DNA from: Jejuia sp043557195
GTDB taxonomy: Bacteria; Bacteroidota; Bacteroidia; Flavobacteriales; Flavobacteriaceae
Assembly: GCA_043557195.1 (NCBI GenBank)
Contig: CP121314.1
Coordinates: forward strand, 434,001-498,000
Direction of reading: 5' to 3'
DNA length: 64,000 nucleotides
Position numbers and translations under genes: made by a program. This document shows positions 27,106 to 36,231 of this stretch, piece by piece. How positions within the stretch are numbered: the stretch's first letter is position 1; each line of letters starts with the position of its first letter. A model generated the notes under the pieces. It was not told the DNA's origin. It did not search any database and saw only the letters and a program-made list of their open reading frames with translations.

Positions 27106-29481
27106 ATGGAGGCAAAAACATGTTTCCACTGTGGACTAGACGCCACATCTTCTGAAATCAAATATGATGAAAAATCGTTTTGTTGTAACGGTTGTAAAAC
27201 TGTGTACGAGATATTTTCTGCAAACGATTTAACCTGTTACTACGATTTACAAAACGCTCCAGGGGCTACTCCAAAAGAGATTGAAGGCAAGTATAACTTT
27301 TTAGATAACGAAAAAATTGTTGAAAGCTTACTGGAATTTAACGACGAGAAAACACAAATAGTTACACTTTATATTCCTCATATTCACTGTAGTTCTTGTA
27401 TTTGGATTTTAGAGAATTTAAACAAATTGAATCCTTCAATAAGTTCATCCATAGTGAATTTTGGTAAGAAAACTGTACGTGTAAATTATCATACTGAAAA
27501 TTTTTCTATTAAAGCATTAGTGCAATTATTAAGCAGTATTGGTTATGAACCCTTTATTAGTTTAGATGATTACAGCGTTGGCAAAAAGAATGTAGATCGC
27601 TCCTTAATTTACAAACTAGGTATTGCGGGTTTTGCCTTTGGCAATATTATGTTTTTATCATTTCCTGAATATTTTCAAGTAAATGGGTTTTGGATAGAAC
27701 AATATGCTCCTGTATTTAGGTGGTTGATGTTTACCTTCTCGCTTCCAGTTGTGTTTTACTGTGCTCAAGATTATTTTATCTCTGCCTATAAAGGTTTAAA
27801 ATCTAAGCTTTTAAATATTGACGTTCCTATAGCACTTGGCGTTACGGTATTATTTTTAAGAAGTACTGCCGAAATAGTTTTTGATATTGGTACAGGCTTT
27901 TTTGACAGTTTATCTGGTTTAGTATTCTTTTTATTGCTTGGGAAGTTTTTTCAGCAGAAAACCTATAATTTTTTATCGTTTGAGCGGGATTATAAATCGT
28001 ATTTCCCTATTGGAATTACTAAAATAACTTCCGAAGGTCATGAAGAGCCTGTTCAAGTATATGATATTGAAAAAGGTGATAGATTATTGATACGAAATGA
28101 AGAATTAATTCCTGTGGATTGTATTTTGATTAAAGGCGCCGCAAGAATTGACTATAGCTTTGTTACGGGAGAATCTGATGCGGTTTCAAAACAATCTGGT
28201 GACAAATTATTTGCTGGTGGAAAACAACTAAATGGCAGTATTGAAGTTGATGTTTTAAAAACTGTAGAACAAAGTTACTTAACACAACTGTGGAGTAATG
28301 ATGTATTTAATAAAAATAAAGAAGACAGTTTTACCAATCTTACCAATGCGATAAGTAAAAAGTTTACCATAACACTGTTGGCTATCGCTATTATAGCAAC
28401 TACATATTGGATGTTTATTGATGCGTCAAAAGCGTTGAATGTATTTACAGCAGTTTTAATTATTGCTTGCCCATGCGCTATTGCTTTGGCTGCTCCTTTT
28501 ACGTTTGGAAATCTATTGCGCATTTTTGGAAAGCTAAAATTTTATGCAAAAAATGCGACGGTAATTGAACAGTTAGCAGCAATTGATACTATAATATTTG
28601 ACAAAACGGGAACAATAACAGCCAATAAAGAAACGTCTATTGCTTATGAAGGTTCTGAACTTTCAGAAGCTGAAGAAGTGTTATTAAAAAGTTCGTTACG
28701 AAATTCAAATCATCCCTTAAGCCGTTCACTTTACAATCTCTTGGAGGATAATGATATTTTAACTTTAGATGATTACAAAGAGCATATTGGAAAAGGTATT
28801 GCTGCGAAACACGATACTAATTCTATAAAAATTGGCTCTGCGCCTTTTGTGGGATATACTTCTGAAACTGCAACCTTAAACACCGCAGTTCATGTAAGCA
28901 CTAATAATAAATACAAAGGAAAATTTACGTTTTACAACAAGTATCGAAAAGGGATCTCGAAATTGTTCAAGCGCCTTAAAAAAGAATATGATTTGGTGAT
29001 ATTGTCTGGTGACAATGCTGGAGAGAAGGAAAACCTAACCAAACTATTGCCTGCAAAGACAAAATTATTTTTCAATCAGAAACCTGAAGATAAACTGGAG
29101 TATATAAAACACCACCAAAATTCTGGAGCTAAGGTGTTAATGATTGGTGACGGATTGAACGATGCTGGTGCTTTGGCACAAAGCGATGTTGGTATTGCAA
29201 TTTCTGAAGATGTGAATGTGTTTTCGCCTGCATGTGATGCAATTTTGGATGCTAGCAAATTTAACAGACTATACAGTTTTATAAAGGCTTCTAAATCGGC
29301 TATGACTATCATAAAATGGAGTTTTTTATTGTCTTTTATTTACAACAGTATTGGGCTTTATTTTGCGATTACGGGTCAGTTAGCACCAGTGATAGCTGCT
29401 ATTTTGATGCCATTAAGTTCTATAAGCATTGTGGTATTTACTACGGTTAGCACGAATCTAGTAGGACGAAAATTGAAATAA
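27106..29481 (+). CDS. ccoI: cbb3-oxidase-associated copper P-type ATPase CcoI (FixI)
   Basis: A 791-residue P1B-type ATPase that delivers copper for assembly of the cbb3 oxidase. The N-terminus carries a zinc-ribbon-like cysteine cluster (CFHCGL, then FCCNGCKTVYEIF) and a heavy-metal-associated domain with HCSSC near residue 98. The metal-channel motif CPC is at 455-457. The phosphorylated aspartate is D499 in DKTGT, and GDGLND is near the C-terminus. This layout is typical of CcoI in Bacteroidota. It has its own Crp/Fnr site and precedes ccoS by 200 bp, with a structured repeat and a second promoter in the gap. Confidence 0.95.
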   Translation: MEAKTCFHCGLDATSSEIKYDEKSFCCNGCKTVYEIFSANDLTCYYDLQNAPGATPKEIEGKYNFLDNEKIVESLLEFNDEKTQIVTLYIPHIHCSSCIWILENLNKLNPSISSSIVNFGKKTVRVNYHTENFSIKALVQLLSSIGYEPFISLDDYSVGKKNVDRSLIYKLGIAGFAFGNIMFLSFPEYFQVNGFWIEQYAPVFRWLMFTFSLPVVFYCAQDYFISAYKGLKSKLLNIDVPIALGVTVLFLRSTAEIVFDIGTGFFDSLSGLVFFLLLGKFFQQKTYNFLSFERDYKSYFPIGITKITSEGHEEPVQVYDIEKGDRLLIRNEELIPVDCILIKGAARIDYSFVTGESDAVSKQSGDKLFAGGKQLNGSIEVDVLKTVEQSYLTQLWSNDVFNKNKEDSFTNLTNAISKKFTITLLAIAIIATTYWMFIDASKALNVFTAVLIIACPCAIALAAPFTFGNLLRIFGKLKFYAKNATVIEQLAAIDTIIFDKTGTITANKETSIAYEGSELSEAEEVLLKSSLRNSNHPLSRSLYNLLEDNDILTLDDYKEHIGKGIAAKHDTNSIKIGSAPFVGYTSETATLNTAVHVSTNNKYKGKFTFYNKYRKGISKLFKRLKKEYDLVILSGDNAGEKENLTKLLPAKTKLFFNQKPEDKLEYIKHHQNSGAKVLMIGDGLNDAGALAQSDVGIAISEDVNVFSPACDAILDASKFNRLYSFIKASKSAMTIIKWSFLLSFIYNSIGLYFAITGQLAPVIAAILMPLSSISIVVFTTVSTNLVGRKLK

Positions 29482-29499
29482 GTGTTAGAACCAAATTTG

Positions 29500-29598
29500 G
29501 CGGATAGGTGCGTTAGGGATTGTAGTGGAAAGCCCACAGCCCGACGCAGGAGGTGCGAGGACTTGGAGCGGAAAGCCCGACCCTATAGGGTAACGCCC
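29500..29598 (+). repeat. Structured intergenic repeat, copy A
   Basis: The element runs from GGCGGATAGGTGCGTTAGGG to GGGTAACGCCC. GCGTTA at the 5' end pairs with TAACGC at the 3' end. Inside are two GGAAAGCCC copies, a CGCA-GGAGG-TGCG hairpin and a terminal ACCC-TATA-GGGT hairpin. Copies B (35948-36048, inverted) and C (43177-43256) are in this window. It starts 18 bp after the ccoI stop and ends just before the ccoS promoter. Confidence 0.8.
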
Positions 29599-29617
29599 AA
29601 AAAAATAATATGAAACA

Positions 29618-29660
29618 TGACAATTGTCATCTTTTGAACAGAACCTTAAAAGTATTTTTG
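29618..29660 (+). promoter_or_regulatory. Crp/Fnr-type site plus -7 box upstream of ccoS-ccoNOQP
   Basis: ATGACAATTGTCAT is a perfect 14-bp palindrome; its core TGACAATTGTCA is at 29618-29629. TATTTTTG (29653-29660) is a perfect TAnnTTTG match. The centres are 33 bp apart. The ccoS ATG is 20 bp past the box, so this promoter should drive the oxidase operon. Confidence 0.82.
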
Positions 29661-29680
29661 AACCATAACTTCAATTAGGT

Positions 29681-29866
29681 ATGAGTGTTATATATATTTT
29701 ACTTGCTGTAAGCATATTAGTTGCTGTAGTGTTTTTTGTGGTGTTTGTTATTGCCGTGAAAAAAGGACAGTTTGATGATAGCTATACGCCATCGGTACGC
29801 ATGTTATTCGAAGACGAACTTGTTAAAAATAAAACCAATAAAACGATACTAACCAAGAAAGATTAA
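29681..29866 (+). CDS. ccoS: cbb3 oxidase assembly protein CcoS
   Basis: A 61-residue protein with one N-terminal transmembrane helix (4-27, IYILLAVSILVAVVFFVVFV) and a short charged tail (KKGQFDDSYTPSVRMLFEDE), as in CcoS proteins. It is needed for cofactor insertion into cbb3 oxidase in other bacteria. It is the first gene of the oxidase operon, 11 bp before ccoNO, and just downstream of a Crp/Fnr-type promoter. Confidence 0.93.
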   Translation: MSVIYILLAVSILVAVVFFVVFVIAVKKGQFDDSYTPSVRMLFEDELVKNKTNKTILTKKD

Positions 29867-29877
29867 TTACTAGAATT

Positions 29878-32061
29878 ATGGAAATGCAACAATTTCATTA
29901 CGATAATAAAATCGTTACTAAGTTCCTTTACGCCACCATTATTTTTGGCGTTGTTGGGATGGCGGTAGGCTTATTGCTTGCCTTTATGTTTTTATTCCCG
30001 AATTTAACCGATGGCATATCGTGGTTGAGTTTTGGTCGTTTAAGACCTTTACACACCAATGCCGTGATTTTTGCCTTTGTAGGTAATGCTATGTTTGCGG
30101 GAGTTTATTACTCGTTACAGCGTTTGTTAAAAACACGTATGGCGAGCGATTTATTAAGCAACATCAACTTTTGGGGATGGCAACTTATTATTGTAGCCGC
30201 AGCAATCACTCTTCCCTTAGGTATCACCACATCTAAAGAATATGCCGAACTAGAATGGCCAATTGATATTGCCATTGCCTTGGTTTGGGTTGTTTTTGGT
30301 GTGAATATGATTTGGACGATCTTAAAACGTCGCCAGCGTCATTTATACGTAGCGGTTTGGTTTTACATAGCTACGTTTGTTACCGTTGCAGTATTACATA
30401 TTTTTAATAGTTTAGAATTACCAGTAAGTGGCTTAAAAAGTTACTCGGTTTACGCAGGTGTACAAGATGCACTGGTGCAATGGTGGTACGGACATAATGC
30501 GGTTGCATTTTTCTTAACCACACCGTTTTTAGGACTAATGTATTATTTTGTACCTAAAGCTGCAAATAGACCTGTTTATTCTTATAGACTCTCTATTGTA
30601 CATTTCTGGTCGTTAATTTTCATATACATTTGGGCTGGACCTCACCATTTATTATATACTGCTTTACCAGAATGGGCACAAAATTTAGGTGTTACCTTTT
30701 CTGTAATGCTATTGATGCCGTCTTGGGGTGGTATGATAAACGGTTTATTAACCTTGCGTGGTGCTTGGGATAAGGTAAGAACAGACCCTGTTTTAAAATT
30801 CTTGGTAGTAGCTATTACTGGTTACGGTATGGCAACTTTTGAAGGGCCTACCCTATCGCTTAAAAATGTAAATGCTATTGCTCACTTTACCGATTGGATT
30901 ATTGCGCACGTACACGTTGGTGCATTAGCTTGGAACGGTTTTATGGCATTTGGTATTATTTATTATTTAATTCCAAGATTATTTAAAACAAAACTATACT
31001 CTCTAGGATTGGCTAACTTACATTTCTGGTTAGGTACTCTGGGTATTATTATTTATGCGCTACCAATGTATGTTGCTGGGTTTACTCAAGCTAGTATGTG
31101 GAAGCAATTTAATCCTGATGGCACTTTAGTTTATGGAAACTTTTTAGAGACTGTAACTGAAATTATACCTATGTACTGGATGCGTGCCATTGGTGGTACA
31201 CTTTACATCGTGGGAATGTTAATCCTAGTATTTAATGTAATTGCAACTGTAAGAAGCGGAAGCAAAGTGCAAGATGAGTTAGCAGAAGCACCAGCACTAG
31301 AGCGTGTTACTAAAAGGCGTACAGCAAATGAAGGTTGGCATACTTGGTTAGAAAGACGCCCAATTCAATTAACATTATTAGCTACAGTAGCTATTTTAAT
31401 TGGTGGTATCATCCAGATTGTACCAACTATTATGGTAAAATCTAATATCCCAACTATAGCTAGTGTGAAACCTTATACACCTCTTGAGTTAGAAGGTAGA
31501 GACATCTATATACGTGAAGGCTGTGTGGGTTGTCACTCGCAAATGATTCGCCCCTTTAGAAGTGAAGTAGAGCGCTACGGGGAATATTCAAAAGCCGGTG
31601 AGTTCGTATATGATCATCCATTCTTATGGGGAAGTAAACGTACAGGACCAGATTTACATCGAATAGGCGGGAAATATTCTGATAACTGGCACTTTAATCA
31701 TATGTATGATCCACAAAGTACATCATCTGGTTCTATAATGCCGCGTTACCAATGGTTGATTAAAAACGAATTGGATAAATCTCAAACTGAGGCTAAAATG
31801 GAAGCAATGGTATCATTGGGTGTACCTTATTCTGAAGAAGAGATTGCTAGCGCACAAGCAAGCATGACTGAACAAGGCACGCAAATAGAAGAAAATCTAT
31901 ATAGTGATCCTGATTTTGCAAAAACCTACGAAGCAGATAAAAAATATGCTTCGGAAAGTGGTGAAGATTTTGTAGAAATGAAGAATAGAGAAATTGTAGC
32001 TTTAATTGCCTACCTGCAACGTTTAGGTACAGATATTAAAGTAGAAACTGCTCAAAACTAA
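29878..32061 (+). CDS. ccoNO: cbb3-type cytochrome c oxidase, fused subunits I and II (CcoN-CcoO)
   Basis: A 727-residue fusion. Residues 1-460 form the 12-helix heme-copper subunit CcoN: RPLHTNAVIFAF supplies an early heme histidine, WYGHNAVAFFLT and AGPHHLLYTALPEW supply copper and heme ligands, and HFTDWIIAHVHVGAL lies near residue 340. A linker leads to a CcoO part with one membrane helix (about 497-520) and the single heme c site CVGCH at 549-553, followed by WGSKRTGPDLHRIGGKYS. The fusion is common in Bacteroidota. It is the catalytic core of the high-affinity terminal oxidase used at low oxygen, in the inner membrane. Confidence 0.96.
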   Translation: MEMQQFHYDNKIVTKFLYATIIFGVVGMAVGLLLAFMFLFPNLTDGISWLSFGRLRPLHTNAVIFAFVGNAMFAGVYYSLQRLLKTRMASDLLSNINFWGWQLIIVAAAITLPLGITTSKEYAELEWPIDIAIALVWVVFGVNMIWTILKRRQRHLYVAVWFYIATFVTVAVLHIFNSLELPVSGLKSYSVYAGVQDALVQWWYGHNAVAFFLTTPFLGLMYYFVPKAANRPVYSYRLSIVHFWSLIFIYIWAGPHHLLYTALPEWAQNLGVTFSVMLLMPSWGGMINGLLTLRGAWDKVRTDPVLKFLVVAITGYGMATFEGPTLSLKNVNAIAHFTDWIIAHVHVGALAWNGFMAFGIIYYLIPRLFKTKLYSLGLANLHFWLGTLGIIIYALPMYVAGFTQASMWKQFNPDGTLVYGNFLETVTEIIPMYWMRAIGGTLYIVGMLILVFNVIATVRSGSKVQDELAEAPALERVTKRRTANEGWHTWLERRPIQLTLLATVAILIGGIIQIVPTIMVKSNIPTIASVKPYTPLELEGRDIYIREGCVGCHSQMIRPFRSEVERYGEYSKAGEFVYDHPFLWGSKRTGPDLHRIGGKYSDNWHFNHMYDPQSTSSGSIMPRYQWLIKNELDKSQTEAKMEAMVSLGVPYSEEEIASAQASMTEQGTQIEENLYSDPDFAKTYEADKKYASESGEDFVEMKNREIVALIAYLQRLGTDIKVETAQN

Positions 32062-32079
32062 CCCAGTAAATAACGTATT

Positions 32080-32265
32080 ATGTTAAAATTTGTAAAAAAC
32101 CATATGGAGAGTATCGCAGGGATAGAAATATACCCTATCATTTCGCTACTCATCTTTTTTATCTTTTTTGTAGCGCTTTTTTGGTGGGTTGTTACCGCAA
32201 AGAAAGACTATATAAAAACAGTTAGTAATATACCATTAGACAACCAAAATAACGACACATTATGA
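32080..32265 (+). CDS. ccoQ: cbb3 oxidase small subunit CcoQ
   Basis: A 61-residue single-helix membrane protein (hydrophobic stretch about 17-40, YPIISLLIFFIFFVALFWWV) in the CcoQ/FixQ position between ccoNO and ccoP. It ends with a polar tail and overlaps the ccoP start by 4 bp. Sequence similarity between CcoQ proteins is low, so the call rests on position, length and topology. Confidence 0.85.
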   Translation: MLKFVKNHMESIAGIEIYPIISLLIFFIFFVALFWWVVTAKKDYIKTVSNIPLDNQNNDTL

Positions 32266-33221
32266 GAAATTTAGTTCCATCGTGGATTCGCGTTCCTGTA
32301 GTATTCTTAATAATTTTTGGAGCAGTAGAATTCTTTATAGATTCTGGTGAGAAACCTGCATTTATTGAATATCCAGCAGTACTACTATTTCTCTTATTAG
32401 TATTGTTAATTTTAATTGCTATCGAAGCTATTGTTGGCGCATTAGAAAATGTTATGCTTCACAAGCTAGATGAAGAAGCAAAAGCACGCTTTTTAGCCGA
32501 AAAAGAAAAGTCAGTTAAGTTTACTTGGTTAAAAGAAACATATATAAAACTTCTTGGACAAAAACCAATTGAAGAAGAGGGAGAAATTATATTAGACCAT
32601 AATTATGATGGTATTAAAGAGTTGGATAACAACTTACCACCATGGTGGTTATACGGGTTTTATGCTTCAATTATTTTTGCGGCAATATATTTAGTGAGAT
32701 ATCACATTTTTGATGGTGCTACTCAAATTGATGAGTTAGAAACTGAATTAGCAGAAGCAAGAGTTGAAATTGAAGCATACAAAAAAACAGCTAAAGATTT
32801 AGTGGATTTTAACACCGTTGAATTACTAACTAGTGCTGACGATTTAAATACAGGTAAATCTATTTTTGAAACCAACTGTGTAGCATGCCACATGGCTGAT
32901 GGCGGTGGTGGTATTGGGCCAAATCTAACAGATAAAAACTGGATTTTAGGTGGTGGTATTAAAAACGTATTTAAAACCATATCTGAAGGTGGGCGTTCTG
33001 GAAAAGGTATGATTCCTTGGAAAGCGCAATTAAAACCATCACAAATAGCCAAAGTAGCAAGCTATGTTTTAACGTTTGAAGGTACAACACCTGCTAACCC
33101 AAAAGCACCTGAAGGAGATATTTGGGTTGATGAAAGTATTACCGAAGAGGTGCCAGTTGAAACTAGTACAGAAACTGAAAGTGCTGAAACCGAGGTTACC
33201 GAAGATGTGACCACTGAATAA
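32262..33221 (+). CDS. ccoP: cbb3 oxidase cytochrome c subunit CcoP, monoheme form
   Basis: A 319-residue membrane-anchored cytochrome c. Two hydrophobic segments lie at about 10-30 and 38-62, then a cytoplasmic linker, the typical NNLPPWWLYGFYASIIFAAIY helix (about 125-146) and a coiled region. The only heme-binding motif is CVACH at 206-210. CcoP of proteobacteria has two heme c sites. The C-terminal 45 residues are a low-complexity acidic Thr/Glu tail. It hands electrons to CcoNO and is the last gene of the promoter-proximal set, followed by a terminator-like hairpin. Confidence 0.93.
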   Translation: MRNLVPSWIRVPVVFLIIFGAVEFFIDSGEKPAFIEYPAVLLFLLLVLLILIAIEAIVGALENVMLHKLDEEAKARFLAEKEKSVKFTWLKETYIKLLGQKPIEEEGEIILDHNYDGIKELDNNLPPWWLYGFYASIIFAAIYLVRYHIFDGATQIDELETELAEARVEIEAYKKTAKDLVDFNTVELLTSADDLNTGKSIFETNCVACHMADGGGGIGPNLTDKNWILGGGIKNVFKTISEGGRSGKGMIPWKAQLKPSQIAKVASYVLTFEGTTPANPKAPEGDIWVDESITEEVPVETSTETESAETEVTEDVTTE

Positions 33222-33254
33222 AACAATTACAAACTAAACACTAAACTAAACTGC

Positions 33255-33292
33255 AAGACCTATAAGATTATTTAAAATCTTGTAGGTCTTTT
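33255..33292 (+). terminator. Terminator-like hairpin after ccoP
   Basis: AAGACCTA and AAGAT pair with ATCTT and TAGGTCTT around a TATTTAAA loop. The T tail is short (the last stem bases plus two more T), so partial read-through into ccoG is likely. This could set a lower level for the assembly genes. Confidence 0.6.
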
Positions 33293-33346
33293 AAAAAGAA
33301 AGTTTAATAAGTATTTAGAGTATCAAATAGCTGCAAAAAAGCACAA

Positions 33347-34771
33347 ATGGAAACTCCAGAAAACGAAATATTCAGAGATTCAATTGCTACGATTACCGAA
33401 GAAGGTAAACGTGCATGGGTGTATCCAAAAAAACCTAGCGGTAAGTTTTACGAGTACAGAAAATATGTGAGTTATCTTTTGCTTGCATTTTTATTATTAT
33501 CGCCTTTTATTAAAATTAATGGTAACCAATTTTTGATGTTCAATATTTTAGAACGTCGCTTTAATATTTTTGGTTTTCCATTTTGGCCTCAGGATTTTCA
33601 TTTATTTGTAATTTCCATGTTGATTGGGGTAGTTTTTATCACACTATTTACCGTAGTTTTTGGTAGAATTTTTTGCGGGTGGATTTGTCCGCAAACCATT
33701 TTTATGGAAATGGTGTTCCGCCGCATAGAATATTGGATTGAAGGCGACAGAAACAAGCAGCGTAAACTGGCACGCCAAAAATGGGATGCCGAAAAAATAA
33801 GAAAGAGAGGGCTTAAACTCTTTATTTTCCTAGTTATTTCGTTTTTAATTGCGAATGTATTTTTGGCGTATTTAATTGGTAGTGATAAACTCATCCGATA
33901 TATCATAGATGGTCCTTTTAAACATGTAGGCACACTTATTCCGTTAATAATATTTACTGGTGTTTTTTATTTTGTGTTCGCATGGTTTAGAGAACAAGTG
34001 TGCATCATTGCTTGTCCCTACGGAAGATTACAGGGCGTTTTATTAGATACCAAATCAATAGTTGTAGCCTACGACCATAAACGTGGTGAGGGGGAAGCTG
34101 GAAGAAAAAAGTTTAGAAAAAATGAAGACAGAGCAGCTCTAGGTCATGGCGATTGTATTGATTGTTTACAATGTGTACATGTTTGCCCAACAGGAATTGA
34201 TATTAGAAACGGTACTCAATTAGAATGTGTAAACTGTACGGCGTGTATTGATGAATGCGACCATATTATGGAAAGTATTAATCTGCCAAAAGGATTAATA
34301 CGCTATGCCAGTGAAGAAAACATTGAGAAGAAAGCAAAGTTTAAACTAACTCCAAGAATAAAGGGTTATATAGCTGTACTTTCAATTATGATTGGTTTAC
34401 TAATTGGGATGTTGTTTTTAAGAAATGATATTGAGGCCAATGTTTTAAGACTACCTGGACAACTTTATGAACATAAGGAGAATAATATTATTAGTAATGT
34501 TTTCACTTATAAATTAGTCAATAAAACCTCTGATGATATTAAAGACGTTAGCTTAAAACTAATGTCCCATAAAGGGGAATTAAAATTGGTATCAACAAGT
34601 GATGATTTTATTGTACCAAGTCAAGGGATAGCGGAAGGCACATTGTTTATAGAAATCAACAATGCTGCATTATCTGGGGACAGAAATAAAATAAAAATAG
34701 GCGTTTACAAAGGTGATGATTTAATTGAAACAACTACGGCTAACTTTTTAGGTCCTAGGAGCTATAGATAA
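33347..34771 (+). CDS. ccoG: cbb3 oxidase accessory ferredoxin-like protein CcoG (RdxA/FixG)
   Basis: A 474-residue membrane protein with two sets of four cysteines for [4Fe-4S] clusters (CIDCLQCVHVCP, then CVNCTACIDECD, about residues 267-305). Membrane helices precede and follow them, and GRIFCGWICPQTIFME and EQVCIIACPYGRLQG carry further cysteines. The C-terminal 110 residues form an Ig-like periplasmic domain. CcoG is thought to reduce copper for cbb3 assembly. It begins 125 bp after ccoP, past a weak terminator, and continues into ccoH. Confidence 0.95.
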   Translation: METPENEIFRDSIATITEEGKRAWVYPKKPSGKFYEYRKYVSYLLLAFLLLSPFIKINGNQFLMFNILERRFNIFGFPFWPQDFHLFVISMLIGVVFITLFTVVFGRIFCGWICPQTIFMEMVFRRIEYWIEGDRNKQRKLARQKWDAEKIRKRGLKLFIFLVISFLIANVFLAYLIGSDKLIRYIIDGPFKHVGTLIPLIIFTGVFYFVFAWFREQVCIIACPYGRLQGVLLDTKSIVVAYDHKRGEGEAGRKKFRKNEDRAALGHGDCIDCLQCVHVCPTGIDIRNGTQLECVNCTACIDECDHIMESINLPKGLIRYASEENIEKKAKFKLTPRIKGYIAVLSIMIGLLIGMLFLRNDIEANVLRLPGQLYEHKENNIISNVFTYKLVNKTSDDIKDVSLKLMSHKGELKLVSTSDDFIVPSQGIAEGTLFIEINNAALSGDRNKIKIGVYKGDDLIETTTANFLGPRSYR

Positions 34772-34788
34772 AAAAAAATAAAGATATT

Positions 34789-35235
34789 ATGAAACTAAAT
34801 TGGGGTACCGGAATTGTATTAGCATTTATAGGCTTTATTGCCTTTATAATGTACTTTATTATATCGATGAATGTAGATGATAAATACGATCATGATTTGG
34901 TAAGCGAAGATTACTACAGTGATGAGTTAAAATATCAAGCAGATATTGATAAACTTAAAAATTCTAATGATTTGAGCACCAATATTAGTTACGAGCGTAC
35001 TGATGAGGGTTTAAAAATAAACTTTCCAGAAGATATTAATTACAAAGAAATTACAGGAAATATGTTCCTATATAGACCATCTAACAAACAACTAGACTTT
35101 GAAACTGCTATTTCATTGTCTAATTCTTATTTGCTCATACCTGACAAACGTTTGGTAGATGGTCGTTGGAACATTAAAATAGATTGGCAATATAAAGGAA
35201 AATCTTATTTATTTAAAGAATCTATAGTGTATTAA
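34789..35235 (+). CDS. ccoH: cbb3 oxidase assembly protein CcoH (FixH)
   Basis: A 148-residue protein with one N-terminal helix (7-27, TGIVLAFIGFIAFIMYFIIS) followed by VNVDD-like MNVDDKYDHDLVSEDYYSDE and a beta-rich periplasmic domain, as in FixH/CcoH. It stabilises the cbb3 complex in other bacteria. It lies 17 bp after ccoG and one base before the safE gene. Confidence 0.9.
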   Translation: MKLNWGTGIVLAFIGFIAFIMYFIISMNVDDKYDHDLVSEDYYSDELKYQADIDKLKNSNDLSTNISYERTDEGLKINFPEDINYKEITGNMFLYRPSNKQLDFETAISLSNSYLLIPDKRLVDGRWNIKIDWQYKGKSYLFKESIVY

Positions 35236-35236
35236 C

Positions 35237-35938
35237 ATGCTTGTTTCAGCCTTCATATTAGGATTATTAGGAAGTTTTCACTGCGTTGGCATGTGTGGCC
35301 CTATTGCTTTTATGTTACCTGTAGATCGCTCTAACTCATTTAAAAAAGTAGCCCAAATCGCCATTTATCATTTTGGTAGATTACTAGCTTACAGTATTAT
35401 AGGCCTCATTTTTGGCTTCATCGGTAAGAGTCTTTATATTTTTGGTTATCAACAACAACTCTCTATCTTTATTGGAATTTTAATGATTTTAGTGGTTGTA
35501 ATTCCCCAAAAGACATTCAATAAATACAACCTTTCTAAACCAATCTTCAAGGTAATTTCAAAAGTAAAATCTACTTTAGGGGCTGCTCTCAAAAAGAAAA
35601 CAATGGACACCTTTTTAACTATTGGTTTTTTAAACGGTTTTTTACCTTGTGGACTGGTTTATATGGCACTTTTTGCTGCTCTGGCAGGAGGAAACGCCTT
35701 AAGCGGTGCTTTGTATATGGCGGTTTTTGGTCTGGGCACTATCCCTCTTATGACAACCGCTATCTATCTTAGTAATTTTTTAAAAGGTACGGCCAGACAA
35801 CGTATTCAAAAGGCAATCCCTGTTTTTGTGGTGCTTATCGGAGCTCTTTTTATTCTCCGCGGTTTAGGTCTAGGCATTCCTTACCTCTCTCCAGCTCCCG
35901 TTTACGAGCTAGTGTCTAATGGAATGAATTGCCATTAA
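35237..35938 (+). CDS. SafE/CcoH-linked membrane protein (sulfite exporter TauE/SafE family)
   Basis: A 233-residue inner-membrane protein with about six helices. It has GSFHCVGMCGPIAFMLP near the start and NGFLPCGLVYMALFAALAGG in the middle, a cysteine pattern of the heavy-metal-associated branch of the TauE/SafE family. This branch is regularly found after ccoGH and is thought to handle copper rather than sulfite. That role is inferred from the cysteine motifs and from the neighbouring ccoI and cco genes. Confidence 0.88.
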   Translation: MLVSAFILGLLGSFHCVGMCGPIAFMLPVDRSNSFKKVAQIAIYHFGRLLAYSIIGLIFGFIGKSLYIFGYQQQLSIFIGILMILVVVIPQKTFNKYNLSKPIFKVISKVKSTLGAALKKKTMDTFLTIGFLNGFLPCGLVYMALFAALAGGNALSGALYMAVFGLGTIPLMTTAIYLSNFLKGTARQRIQKAIPVFVVLIGALFILRGLGLGIPYLSPAPVYELVSNGMNCH

Positions 35939-35947
35939 AATAATTTT

Positions 35948-36048
35948 GGGGTTACCCTATCGGGTCGGGCTTTCCGTTCCAAGTCCTCGCGCTTCCTTTG
36001 GAAATCGCTGTGGGCTTTCCTCTACAATCCCTAACCCACCTATCTGCT
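35948..36048 (-). repeat. Structured intergenic repeat, copy B (inverted relative to A and C)
   Basis: Read on the minus strand it follows copy A almost base for base outside the variable arm. The terminal stem is GGGTTA with TAACCC, against GCGTTA with TAACGC in A: both sides changed and pairing is kept. The variable arm is TTCC-AAA-GGAA here. The last hairpin is ACCC-GATA-GGGT. It begins 9 bp after the safE stop codon and, with copy A, brackets the oxidase operon in opposite orientation. Confidence 0.8.
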
Positions 36049-36231
36049 AAGGCTAGTTTCTAATCGTAATTACTGTATTATTTGGTTACTATCATATCCT
36101 TTAGAAAATTTTTAAAGTAACCCTCTACACTTATACTTTTCAACACCAGAACCTAATGTGTTGATTTACCAATAATTAAATAAATAATACATCATTCATA
36201 AAATTTATTTATGGAAATCATATACAAAAAC

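Noticed and set aside
29500..29598. A tRNA or other standard RNA gene
   Set aside because: The GC-rich folded sequence lacks a T-psi-C arm, an anticodon arm and a CCA-compatible acceptor stem, and it recurs with a variable middle.
29500..36048. A composite transposon formed by the inverted repeat copies
   Set aside because: There is no transposase, no target duplication could be recognised, and the enclosed genes are core cbb3 genes in their usual order.
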